Below are positions 1 through 5,956 of a stretch of 7,674 nt of DNA, in pieces (the stretch's first letter is position 1; every line of letters begins with the position of its first letter). The notes below the pieces were generated by a model. It had not been told where the DNA came from and ran no database searches. It saw nothing but the letters and a program-made list of their open reading frames with translations. Position numbers and translations under genes: made by a program. The stretch is from Methanobacteriota archaeon (GTDB taxonomy: Archaea; Thermoplasmatota; Poseidoniia; Poseidoniales; Thalassarchaeaceae): NCBI GenBank assembly GCA_014384685.1, contig JACNFL010000193.1:1-7674 (forward strand), given 5' to 3'.

Positions 1-533
1 TCCATTTGTGCTTCTGGTAGGGGGTAGGTTCCTTCTTGTTCAATTGGGTTTTGAGCAGCCAATACAACAAACGGTGCTGGTAATTTGTGAGTAATACCCG
101 CAATTGTAACTTGTTTTTCTGCCATTGCTTCAAGTAATGCAGCCTGGGTCTTAGGTGGTGCACGGTTAATCTCATCAGCCAATAGAATGTTTGAGAATAG
201 AGGCCCCGGTCGGAGTTTGAATTCTCCAGCCTTTTGATCATACATGTATGTCCCCATAATATCAGAAGGTAGCAAGTCAGGGGTGAACTGAACACGCTTG
301 AATTTACAGCCAAGTGCTCTTGCAAATGTGTTTGCAAGAAGGGTCTTCGCTAGTCCAGGGAAATCCTCTAGCAACATATTTCCGTTAGAGAGAATACCGA
401 TGGTTACCTTTCTCAAATTCTCTTGTTTTCCGATGATGACTTTTGATACTTCATTCATCAATCCGTTTGAAATTGCGCTTACAGTTGCAATCAAATCTCG
501 GGTTCTTCCATCCCCACCCATAGTCGTCTGCAT
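1..533 (-). CDS. MoxR-family AAA+ ATPase, 3' end cut off by the window edge
   Basis: About 177 residues of the N-terminal half of a MoxR-type ATPase are visible; the protein continues past the left edge. MoxR ATPases usually act as chaperone-like motors that help assemble or activate partner proteins, often with von Willebrand A or DUF58 proteins encoded next door, but those neighbours would lie outside this window. Visible motifs, numbered from the ATG at 533: a Walker A of the form LLEDFPGLAKT (54-64, Lys63), the MoxR hallmark QFTPDLLPSDIMG (82-94), RPGPLF (108-113) and Walker B LLADEIN (117-123), followed by RAPPKTQAALLEAM. An ATG two codons upstream at 539 is also possible. I prefer 533 because the GGAG at 542-545 then has a normal spacing of about 8 nt. 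An in-frame TAG at 549-551 limits the gene upstream. It lies 84 nt downstream of infB on the same strand. Family is certain; specific role is unknown. Confidence 0.93.
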   Translation of the reverse strand, partial: MQTTMGGDGRTRDLIATVSAISNGLMNEVSKVIIGKQENLRKVTIGILSNGNMLLEDFPGLAKTLLANTFARALGCKFKRVQFTPDLLPSDIMGTYMYDQKAGEFKLRPGPLFSNILLADEINRAPPKTQAALLEAMAEKQVTIAGITHKLPAPFVVLAAQNPIEQEGTYPLPEAQM

Positions 534-539
534 TGCCAT

Positions 540-617
540 CACTCCGTTCTACAAAAACTGACCCGTCCAATTCGTACTAAAGGGTTGGGGGTTGAAACAT
601 CAACCACAATTCAATGG
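540..617 (-). promoter_or_regulatory. infB-moxR spacer with a small hairpin, possible TATA box and GGAG site
   Basis: This short spacer holds a perfect inverted repeat at 590-605 (GGTTGA, 4-nt loop, TCAACC). In minus-strand order it is followed by a TTTAGTA-like box near 574-582, a T5 run at 553-557 and the GGAG Shine-Dalgarno of moxR at 542-545. The box lies about 45 nt before the moxR start, which would put transcription initiation near 552. The hairpin could be an infB 3' end element. Both readings are weak inferences from position and composition, and moxR could equally be read through from infB. Confidence 0.3.
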
Positions 618-2423
618 TTAACGGCCCCAAAAATGGTCATCTCGGCGATGAATTGCAATTATTTCAGTGAGGATTTCTTCTTCAATACTTGATATTTTCA
701 ATTTACGTAATTTTCGAACGTGTGACTCTGGGACATCAACTAGGAGTACATCTTCTTCATCAACACCTCGGCCAATTGTGATTCCATCAATAGCGACCGC
801 CAATTCATCTCCCTGCTTCGCTTCATTCAACACATGATCGCCATCGCGGATAGATTTCACCCGACCTGCCTTTTCCCCATCAATTGTCAACAGGCGTTGC
901 CCAACGTTGATTCTACCACCTAATACTCTGACTCCGACAACAGCCGGTCCAGAGCGTCGGAAGATATGGTCTTCCATAATTAAAATCCGACCAGGGTGAA
1001 TGACGTTTTCTCGCCCTTCTTCCTCCAATTTCTTTTTGGTCGTTTCAATCCATTCTTCATACTCTTCAAGAATGTGATAAATGATGTCTGAGCCAATATG
1101 TAATACTTCACAATCATCACTACTGAGTTCTGCCTGTGCTTCTGCTAAGATACCTGAACTAAAGGTAAGAATAACTCTCTCGTATGGGTCGTCAGAAATA
1201 GCAGCACTTCTGATGTCTTTACGATTTATTGGACCAATCGTGGCAGAGCGGATATTGATGTTTCGAGGATTGCCACTAGTATCTTTCATCCCTCTTATTT
1301 CGAATGCTAGCGCTTCCAATCCACCTAATGTATCAGCTTTGATAGCAATTCCTTCTTCATCTAAGTCGATTGATATTTCACACTCTTCTGTAATTTGGTC
1401 AATTATTTCCTGACGCGAGTCATCATCAGGAATAACTCGGAGTGTAGTTCCTGCTAGAATAGATTCAATATCAGGCGCACTCAATTTTAACCCAGCCGCG
1501 GCTGAAACTGTATCTACTGAATCCCAACGGTCTCCGGCGTCCCTCATTTCAGACATTCCTCGTGGTGAAAACATACCCTTAATTTTAGTCACCAATGGGC
1601 CAGTTGGTGTGGCAATTGCAATTTCATCTCCCTTATTCATTGTACCTCTGTGAAGAATAATATCTAGTGTTTTACCAAGCCCCCTCTCATCTTTCATTTC
1701 AAGAATAGTTGCTTCTGCACTTCCTTCAACATCTTCTAATTGTTCAGCCAAGAACTTTTCAGCCAATCCAATAGTTACTGCTAGCAGGTCTTGAATTCCC
1801 TCGCCCTCTTTTGCTGAACAGGGAACTAGTGCAATGTTCTTCGTAAAATCCAAAATTTGGTCATAACGCTCAAGATTGAATTCTTGCTCCCCAAATTGGC
1901 CAACTAACTGCCAGTATTTTTGGTCAAAGAGCGCAAGCACATCTTTACTCTGCTTTCTCAAAGAAACTGCCATTGCTCTACCATATTCAGATTGCCAACC
2001 ATGGATTCTATCGACTTTATTGCAAGCAACCACAAATGGAGTTTTGGCTTGTCTCAAGATTCGCATTGACTCTAGGGTTTGTGGTTTACAACCATCAACT
2101 AGGTCAATTACCAAAATGGCGATGTCAGCCAGTGAGCCCCCGCGAGTTCTAAGGGTAGAGAAAGAATGGTGTCCAGGTGTGTCGATAAACAAAAGACCTG
2201 GTGAGTTGAAATTTTTCCCACCCATCAATGGCGCGCAGAGGTCGTTAAGAACAGCAGATGGGACTTCAGTCGCTCCGATATGTTGGGTAATCCCACCGGC
2301 TTCTCTAGCCATTACGGATGATTGTCTTTCACTTCCTAGTGAACGAATGTGGTCAAGTAGGCTAGTTTTGCCATGATCAACATGGCCTAGGACTGCAACA
2401 ATGGGCTGTCTTCTCTCTTTCAT
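618..2423 (-). CDS. infB: Translation initiation factor aIF5B (archaeal IF2/eIF5B homologue)
   Basis: A translational GTPase of 601 residues, the usual archaeal aIF5B length. The family promotes subunit joining and initiator tRNA placement at the end of initiation, in the cytoplasm. Motifs, numbered from the ATG at 2423: G1 GHVDHGKT (13-20), G2 GGITQHIGA (43-51) with its Thr, G3 DTPGH (81-85), G4 NKVD (135-138) and G5 SAKEGEG (202-208). The long C-terminal part matches domains II to IV, including RGLGKTLDIILHRGTMNKGDEI after the G domain. The N-terminus begins directly at the G domain, as in archaea and unlike the long extensions of bacterial IF2 or eukaryotic eIF5B. I chose 2423 over an in-frame start at 2492 because AGGTGA at 2429-2434 sits 5 nt upstream and the longer form would overlap ndk. 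There is no intein. The residue after DTPGH is His instead of the usual Glu. It lies 32 nt downstream of ndk. Confidence 0.96.
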   Translation of the reverse strand: MKERRQPIVAVLGHVDHGKTSLLDHIRSLGSERQSSVMAREAGGITQHIGATEVPSAVLNDLCAPLMGGKNFNSPGLLFIDTPGHHSFSTLRTRGGSLADIAILVIDLVDGCKPQTLESMRILRQAKTPFVVACNKVDRIHGWQSEYGRAMAVSLRKQSKDVLALFDQKYWQLVGQFGEQEFNLERYDQILDFTKNIALVPCSAKEGEGIQDLLAVTIGLAEKFLAEQLEDVEGSAEATILEMKDERGLGKTLDIILHRGTMNKGDEIAIATPTGPLVTKIKGMFSPRGMSEMRDAGDRWDSVDTVSAAAGLKLSAPDIESILAGTTLRVIPDDDSRQEIIDQITEECEISIDLDEEGIAIKADTLGGLEALAFEIRGMKDTSGNPRNINIRSATIGPINRKDIRSAAISDDPYERVILTFSSGILAEAQAELSSDDCEVLHIGSDIIYHILEEYEEWIETTKKKLEEEGRENVIHPGRILIMEDHIFRRSGPAVVGVRVLGGRINVGQRLLTIDGEKAGRVKSIRDGDHVLNEAKQGDELAVAIDGITIGRGVDEEDVLLVDVPESHVRKLRKLKISSIEEEILTEIIAIHRRDDHFWGR

Positions 2424-2455
2424 CCATGTCACCTGCCCCTGTAATCTAAATTTTA

Positions 2456-2902
2456 TTATTCGTAAACCCAATCTTCTGCTGAGCGAGTCCAATCTACTAA
2501 TCCCTCAGGGAACCAAAGCTCCAATTCAAATTCTGCAGTTTCTTCAGCATCACTGCCATGGATTATGTTGTGTCCAATATCCATCGCCCAATCACCACGA
2601 ATTGTACCGGGGTTAGCATCACGTCCATTGGTTGGGCCAATGATATTGCGAGCCACCTTGATTGCTTCTACGCCACTCCACGCCATTGCTACAACAGGCC
2701 CAGATGTGATGAATTTGAGTAATCCAGGGTAGAATGGTCGTTCTGAGTGAACCGCATAGTGGCTAGCCGCTAATTCGTGGGAAGGTGTCAATTGCTTCAA
2801 ACCCACCAAACGTAGTCCTTTTTCTTCAAAACGGCCAATAATCTTGCCAACCAATCCTCGCTGAACCCCATCGGGTTTGACCATCACAAATGTCGTCTGC
2901 AT
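2456..2902 (-). CDS. ndk: Nucleoside diphosphate kinase
   Basis: A 148-residue cytoplasmic kinase that transfers the gamma-phosphate between NTPs and NDPs through a phosphohistidine. Landmarks: N-terminal [15 protein letters not shown] (3-17, nucleotide-site Lys9), the Kpn-type loop region with [26 protein letters not shown] around 85-93, GTIRGDWA around 99-106, and the active-site NIIHGSD with catalytic His115. The length is typical of the family. An in-frame GTG at 2911 could add three residues. I prefer the ATG at 2902 because the family normally begins right before the (T)F-x-M-V-K strand and a GTGAT sequence overlapping 2907-2911 could serve as Shine-Dalgarno. It sits between rpl24e (67 nt upstream) and infB (32 nt downstream), a common euryarchaeal arrangement, where it would help supply GTP for translation. 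Confidence 0.97.
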   Translation of the reverse strand: MQTTFVMVKPDGVQRGLVGKIIGRFEEKGLRLVGLKQLTPSHELAASHYAVHSERPFYPGLLKFITSGPVVAMAWSGVEAIKVARNIIGPTNGRDANPGTIRGDWAMDIGHNIIHGSDAEETAEFELELWFPEGLVDWTRSAEDWVYE

Positions 2903-2933
2903 AGTAATCACTGAAGCGGCCGTGACGCCACCC

Positions 2934-2946
2934 CTGTTTAAGCAAA
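2934..2946 (-). promoter_or_regulatory. Possible TATA box for ndk-infB
   Basis: In minus-strand order the sequence reads GCTTAAACAG. Its centre is about 38 nt before the ndk ATG, which would place transcription initiation around 2914, giving a short leader. It follows directly on the T-rich stretch after rpl24e, so ndk-infB may have its own promoter. Position and composition are the only evidence. Confidence 0.35.
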
Positions 2947-2959
2947 ACGCTTGAGCGAA

Positions 2960-2971
2960 ACAAAAAATTTC
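2960..2971 (-). terminator. Possible T-rich archaeal terminator after rpl24e
   Basis: On the coding strand, AAATTTTTTGTTT follows and overlaps the rpl24e stop codon, with a T6 run at 2962-2967. Archaeal RNA polymerase can terminate at oligo-T without a strong hairpin, so this could end the rpl7ae-rps28e-rpl24e message. The run is short and readthrough into ndk is equally possible. Confidence 0.3.
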
Positions 2972-3161
2972 ACTGAATGCCGCCTTTTACATAGTGGCGG
3001 GTCCACTTTACTTTGCGGGAATTTCTCTTCAAATTCACCATGTTCTTACGGGCTTTACTGCTCTTGAACCACAGCACGGTACCGTCCTTACGAACATACA
3101 TCTGTCCAGTACCTGGTTCAATTTCTTCGCCACTAAATGTGCAAACACGTCGTTCGGGCAT
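2970..3161 (-). CDS. rpl24e: Ribosomal protein L24e (eL24), zinc-site cysteines largely lost
   Basis: A 63-residue large-subunit protein. The match to L24e is clear: [21 protein letters not shown] (7-27), VLWF (29-32), SSKARKN (34-40) and the C-terminal [13 protein letters not shown] (46-58). Typical archaeal members carry a C-x2-C and a C-x3-C zinc ribbon. Here only Cys7 remains, and the other three positions are Ser10, Lys33 and Ala37, so a four-cysteine zinc site cannot form. I chose the ATG at 3161 over 3191 because GGAGGT at 3169-3174 sits 7 nt upstream and the longer form would overlap rps28e. The rps28e stop lies one base before this start (TGAgATG), so the two are probably translationally coupled. 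It is the third gene of the ribosomal group. Confidence 0.95.
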   Translation of the reverse strand: MPERRVCTFSGEEIEPGTGQMYVRKDGTVLWFKSSKARKNMVNLKRNSRKVKWTRHYVKGGIQ

Positions 3162-3162
3162 C

Positions 3163-3378
3163 TCATCGACCTCCGAGTTTACGTGCTTCACGGCCAGTGT
3201 CTCGGAGCATCAAAACATCTCCAACACGTATTGGGCCTAACACATTTCGAGTAATAATTCTACCAACGTCCCGTGGATTTGGCGCGTCATTTACACGGAC
3301 TTTGACTTGAGTAGCTTCACCGGTCATACCGGTTCGTCCTACAATTTCAACGACTTCTGCCGGCCAACCGTCTGTCAT
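3163..3378 (-). CDS. rps28e: Ribosomal protein S28e (eS28)
   Basis: A 71-residue small-subunit protein with an S1-like/OB fold that sits near the mRNA exit site in archaeal and eukaryotic ribosomes. Signature stretches: [21 protein letters not shown] (9-29), [20 protein letters not shown] (39-58) and the terminal [10 protein letters not shown], close to the family's ETEREAR ending but with Gly in place of Glu. Full length for the family. The ATG at 3378 is preferred over a GTG at 3387: GAGGTGA at 3384-3390 lies 5 nt before it. That Shine-Dalgarno overlaps the TGA stop of rpl7ae, so ribosomes finishing rpl7ae are well placed to reinitiate here. Only one base separates its stop from rpl24e. Confidence 0.97.
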   Translation of the reverse strand: MTDGWPAEVVEIVGRTGMTGEATQVKVRVNDAPNPRDVGRIITRNVLGPIRVGDVLMLRDTGREARKLGGR

Positions 3379-3388
3379 CAGGTTCACC

Positions 3389-3769
3389 TCAGTTTCCTGC
3401 TAGTTCATTAGCAGATGCAACTACGGTTTTGAATTCCTCTGCTGCCCCATCCATCTCAATAACTGCAATTGCTGATGTTGGGCGTCCAACTGGAAGTCCA
3501 GCAGCCTCTCCAAGGTAACTTTGGTCTTTGACATAGATGTAAGGGATTCCACGTTCTTTGCAAATCATTGGAATCGGCATCATCATTTCTCCAGGGTTGA
3601 CATTTTCTGCCATAATCACAAGCTTAGCATCGCCTCGCTCGCAGACTTTGATGACTTCATTCATCCCCTTCTTGAAGTGGCTTCCACCCTCCTTGTCAAT
3701 CTTCTTCACAAACTCATAAACCATGTCCTGCACATCGGCAGGTGTTTCAAAATCAATATGTACGCTCAT
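3389..3769 (-). CDS. rpl7ae: Ribosomal protein L7Ae (eL8), kink-turn binding protein
   Basis: A 126-residue RNA-binding protein. In archaea L7Ae is both a 50S ribosomal protein and a core subunit of box C/D and H/ACA guide RNPs and of RNase P, all through kink-turn RNA. Seen in the sequence: [20 protein letters not shown] with the kink-turn-contacting Asn37-Glu38 and Lys41, [25 protein letters not shown] and [18 protein letters not shown]. Family members usually have Thr in place of Met36 (GTNE). The ATG at 3769 follows AGGAGG at 3780-3785 (10 nt). A longer in-frame start at 3829 would add 20 residues unlike the family. It is the first gene of the rpl7ae-rps28e-rpl24e group, 90 nt after prs, with a candidate promoter in that gap. 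Confidence 0.97.
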   Translation of the reverse strand: MSVHIDFETPADVQDMVYEFVKKIDKEGGSHFKKGMNEVIKVCERGDAKLVIMAENVNPGEMMMPIPMICKERGIPYIYVKDQSYLGEAAGLPVGRPTSAIAVIEMDGAAEEFKTVVASANELAGN

Positions 3770-3808
3770 AGGATTCTCTCCTCCTGTAGGTGTTCCGCCG
3801 AGGGCGTG

Positions 3809-3823
3809 GTCTGTATAAACGCA
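3809..3823 (-). promoter_or_regulatory. Possible TATA box for the rpl7ae ribosomal operon
   Basis: On the minus strand the gap between prs and rpl7ae contains GCGTTTATACAGACC. The box centre near 3816 predicts initiation near 3790, just before the AGGAGG site, giving a leader of about 22 nt. A second AT-rich box (GAATAAACATTC, about 3838-3849) lies closer to prs and is an alternative. Confidence 0.4.
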
Positions 3824-3859
3824 CCGCATGGTGTAGTGAATGTTTATTCGGGTGGCTGC

Positions 3860-4804
3860 TCAAAGATTCAACCGCTCTCGCAACTGCTCAACACCCCTTG
3901 CTAAAGCAGCAGCCGATGAAACAAGAGCGCGTGGGTTGCTAGCAATAGAATCAGTTGCATGAACGCCACTAACATGGTCATCTAGTCTAGTGATGGCTCC
4001 ACCGGTAAACAAACCGTGAGTACATGCAGCGTGTACTTCTTTGGCCCCTTGGGATAGCAATGCATCACTGGCCTTGCATATTGTCCCACCAGTACTAATC
4101 ATATCATCAACAATCGCAACGACTGCGCCGCCAACATCCAAGTCCTTTGGCTTGTGTTGAATAGTGTGCGCATCAATTCTTGTTTTCTCAAGATATGAGA
4201 ATTTGCAACCAATTAGATTTGCAACATGGGTTGCCCTTTCTATCGCCCCTTTATCGGGACTTAGGATAAAATCAGGATTAACGTTGATTTTTAGGTGTTC
4301 AGCAATTTCTGGCATTGCTGATACAAATTCAACTGGGGTGTCAAGGTCATCCAATACTGATGGGGCGTGTAAATCTAAGACAATTAATCCATCAATATGG
4401 CGTGCTAGTAACCGTACGATTAGAGAGGCAGAAATTACTTCTCCTTGCTGAAATCTTTTATCTTGCCTACTGTATCCAAAGTAAGGGACTGCTAGAAATA
4501 TTCCTGGGCCAACATCATCAAGATTTTCAGGCCCCTCGCCCATTAAATTATGCAGATTCCCTGATCTTACATCATGAATCGCTTCAAGCATCAATAATGC
4601 TTCAACAATTCCGTCATCAGGAAAAGTTGTTGCTACAATAACAACCGGTTCAGAGCGTACCGCATCAATACTTTTTGCAGGCACACGAACATAAGCCTCT
4701 GAATCAGGGAATCTCCTAGCAACTAATTCATGATGTTGCCAACCCAAACGTTCTGCTAATGCAGATGCAAGGTCTCCGTCAATACTTCCTGAGACTACTG
4801 GCAG
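3860..4804 (-). CDS. prs: Ribose-phosphate pyrophosphokinase with a non-standard start
   Basis: Transfers pyrophosphate from ATP to ribose-5-phosphate to make PRPP for nucleotide and histidine synthesis, in the cytoplasm. Motifs, numbered from the CTG at 4804 (314 residues): RRFPDSEAYVRV (30-41), ATP-loop YSRQDKRF (111-118), DLHAP (144-148), flexible-loop KTR (207-209) and the PRPP-binding DDMISTGGT (233-241). The first conventional in-frame start is TTG at 4747, but the conserved first strand and helix (VVSGS then LASALAERLG) are encoded upstream of it, up to an in-frame TGA at 4814-4816. Within that stretch CTG at 4804 follows GAGGGGAG with normal spacing, so I end the feature there. Alternatively one G is missing from the G4 run at 4810-4813, and the true start is the ATG at 4842. 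Residues about 80-100 look inserted relative to the usual family. Family certain; start uncertain. Confidence 0.93.
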   Translation of the reverse strand: MPVVSGSIDGDLASALAERLGWQHHELVARRFPDSEAYVRVPAKSIDAVRSEPVVIVATTFPDDGIVEALLMLEAIHDVRSGNLHNLMGEGPENLDDVGPGIFLAVPYFGYSRQDKRFQQGEVISASLIVRLLARHIDGLIVLDLHAPSVLDDLDTPVEFVSAMPEIAEHLKINVNPDFILSPDKGAIERATHVANLIGCKFSYLEKTRIDAHTIQHKPKDLDVGGAVVAIVDDMISTGGTICKASDALLSQGAKEVHAACTHGLFTGGAITRLDDHVSGVHATDSIASNPRALVSSAAALARGVEQLRERLNL

Positions 4805-4815
4805 GCGCTCCCCTC
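4805..4815 (-). promoter_or_regulatory. Shine-Dalgarno-like GAGGGGAG before the prs CTG
   Basis: Reads GAGGGGAGCGC immediately before CTG. GAGG is 7 nt and GGAG is 3 nt from the CTG. There is no comparable site before the TTG at 4747. This supports initiation at 4804, unless the G4 run here has lost a base. Confidence 0.45.
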
Positions 4816-4849
4816 AATCTCTCCGACCAGTGGTCCCTTCATGTCATTT

Positions 4850-4910
4850 GTGTGTAATATGGTTCTAGTAATCATGAGTAAGTTAAGTGAAGGTTAGGAA
4901 TATATGGTAA
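4850..4910 (-). promoter_or_regulatory. prs upstream region with two TATA-like boxes
   Basis: Two minus-strand candidates are visible: CCATATTA at 4855-4862 and CCATATATT at about 4899-4907. The first predicts initiation near 4832, downstream of the ATG at 4842 and compatible only with the CTG start. The second predicts initiation near 4877, compatible with either start. Mapping the 5' end would therefore help settle the prs start. Confidence 0.35.
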
Positions 4911-4919
4911 TAATGTTTT

Positions 4920-4965
4920 TGAAAACCCCGTTTATTTTTAAAAAAAACCAAAAATCCTTCCCTTG
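4920..4965 (-). terminator. T-rich terminator region after tRNA-Ile
   Basis: Downstream of the tRNA on the minus strand lie GATTTTT, a T8 run (4940-4947) and a final TTTT near 4921. Repeated oligo-T tracts without a strong hairpin fit archaeal intrinsic termination and would separate the tRNA transcript from prs. Confidence 0.5.
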
Positions 4966-4979
4966 TGATAAAACGGGAG

Positions 4980-5054
4980 TGGACGAGGCAGGATTTGAAC
5001 CTGCGACCTCCCGGTTATCAGCCGGGTGCTCCAACCAACCTAAGCTACCCGTCC
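4980..5054 (-). tRNA. tRNA-Ile (anticodon GAU)
   Basis: Read on the minus strand, all arms pair. The acceptor is GGACGGG with CTCGTCC (one G-U). The D stem is GCTT/GAGC with a GG-containing loop. The anticodon stem CCCGG/CCGGG encloses loop CTGATAA, giving anticodon GAU for isoleucine AUC/AUU codons. The variable loop is 5 nt (AGGTC), and the T stem GCAGG/CCTGC has loop TTCAAAT. The discriminator is A, standard for tRNA-Ile. No CCA is encoded and no intron is present in the anticodon loop. A TTTAATTC box at 5082-5089 lies about 30 nt upstream. Confidence 0.97.
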
Positions 5055-5079
5055 AAGGGTGAGCCGCGCCACCGAGGGG

Positions 5080-5091
5080 TTGAATTAAACG
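5080..5091 (-). promoter_or_regulatory. Possible TATA box for tRNA-Ile
   Basis: Minus-strand CGTTTAATTCAA, centred about 31 nt before the mature tRNA 5' end, which is the usual archaeal TATA spacing for a transcript beginning a few bases upstream of the tRNA. Confidence 0.5.
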
Positions 5092-5107
5092 GTTCCGATT
5101 AGGAATC

Positions 5108-5719
5108 TCATTCTTCTTCTTCAAAGTCTTCTTCGTTTATTTCTCCCGAATTCAACTTTAGATATGATGGCAGTCCCATCAATTTGTCAAATGTGCGTGA
5201 AAGAATTATCTCATCCAAACGAGGACTAGTGCGTGCTAGGAATTGAACTGGTATGTTGATTACACCATTTTCTAATCTGTATCTTCTTCTTAGGTTTCCT
5301 CGAGCTTTTACTCTTACACCACGGTAGGTTCGCTTAATTTTCACTAGGCCAATCACTACTCCTAGATCTTCACCCTGGGTGTCAAGAACTGCTCGGTCAA
5401 GTAATTCATCAGGCGCGTATAATTTTTCATTGATACGAACTGTGTTTCTCCATCTGCGTTGTAATTCTCTCATAGACTTAGTTAGTTTGATACTGCCGTC
5501 TGATTGAATACTGTGAAGAAGTTCTTTTGAAAGTGGGGCGAACTCAGCAGGCTTGCGCATAAATTCATCCGCTACTCCTGGTTCCACCTGTAATCTGAAA
5601 GATTGAACTCTTTCTTCATTGGGGTGATATCTCTCCCCAACTATTACTCCAACTCGCGTTTGTTTAACGTAAACTTCTCGTTGTAACAATTCTTGTATCC
5701 TAAATGATTCATCTGTCAT
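5108..5719 (-). CDS. Tandem PRC-barrel-like protein of unknown function
   Basis: A 203-residue protein with no signal peptide or membrane segment. I see two PRC-barrel-like segments. The first is roughly residues 10-80 (LLQREVYVKQ, RVGVIVGERYHP). The second is roughly 104-175 (DELLDRAVLDTQGEDLGVVIGLV, then INIPVQFLARTSPRLDEIILS). PRC barrels are small beta domains used as adaptors in RNA metabolism (RimM), photosynthetic reaction centres and archaeal cell division, so the fold alone gives no function. The linker and second domain are rich in Arg/Lys (RELQRRWRNTVR, KIKRTYRGVRVKARGNLRRRYR), which suggests nucleic acid or ribosome contact. The C-terminus is strongly acidic (EEDFEEEE). The ATG at 5719 follows a GAGAGGG site; an in-frame ATG at 5746 would add nine residues. 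It lies 53 nt upstream of tRNA-Ile. The domain call comes from pattern reading, not from a profile search. Confidence 0.8.
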   Translation of the reverse strand: MTDESFRIQELLQREVYVKQTRVGVIVGERYHPNEERVQSFRLQVEPGVADEFMRKPAEFAPLSKELLHSIQSDGSIKLTKSMRELQRRWRNTVRINEKLYAPDELLDRAVLDTQGEDLGVVIGLVKIKRTYRGVRVKARGNLRRRYRLENGVINIPVQFLARTSPRLDEIILSRTFDKLMGLPSYLKLNSGEINEEDFEEEE

Positions 5720-5780
5720 ATTTTTTCCCTCTCTATTACCGTGCATCCCATGTCTCGGTCAATATCCTACGCTTGGAGTC

Positions 5781-5800
5781 AGTATATTAACTATATGCCG
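5781..5800 (-). promoter_or_regulatory. Possible promoter of the PRC-barrel-like gene
   Basis: Minus-strand CATATAGTTAATATACT contains overlapping TATA-like boxes about 70 nt before the ATG at 5719. This predicts initiation near 5765 and a leader of 20 nt to the ATG at 5746 or 45 nt to the ATG at 5719. Confidence 0.35.
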
Positions 5801-5819
5801 AATTAGTAATTGAATATTC

Positions 5820-5839
5820 AATTGAAAAAGACGGATAAT
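5820..5839 (+). repeat. Direct repeat copy 1 (AAAGACGGATAAT core)
   Basis: AATTG followed by A-rich sequence and the 13-nt core AAAGACGGATAAT. It pairs with the copy at 5977-5995, from which it differs by one base and one indel in the A/G tract. It overlaps the first CAATTG palindrome. Confidence 0.7.
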
Positions 5840-5956
5840 CATGAATTGACCAATTGGTAGTTATAATTTTGAACAATTGGTGATATAATCAAAATTCAAT
5901 TGAAACTAATGGTTTTTCTAGTTTAATTTACCAATATAGATAACTGGTTAGAAAGA

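Noticed and set aside
298..561. Plus-strand open frame of 87 codons
   Set aside because: It lies antisense to the clear MoxR coding frame and has no recognisable protein features.
1081..2376. Plus-strand open frames of 110 and 166 codons
   Set aside because: Both are antisense to the well-conserved aIF5B gene and show compositions typical of shadow frames.
2424..2492. N-terminal extension of aIF5B to the start at 2492
   Set aside because: It would overlap the end of ndk, its residues do not resemble aIF5B, and a good AGGTGA site lies just before the ATG at 2423.
3770..3829. 20-residue N-terminal extension of L7Ae
   Set aside because: The added residues are unlike the family and the extension spans the AGGAGG site and the likely promoter.
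3521..4641. Plus-strand open frames opposite rpl7ae and prs
   Set aside because: They are antisense shadows of strongly conserved genes.
4894..5124. Minus-strand open frame of 76 codons
   Set aside because: It runs straight through the tRNA-Ile gene and its terminator region, so it is not a protein gene.
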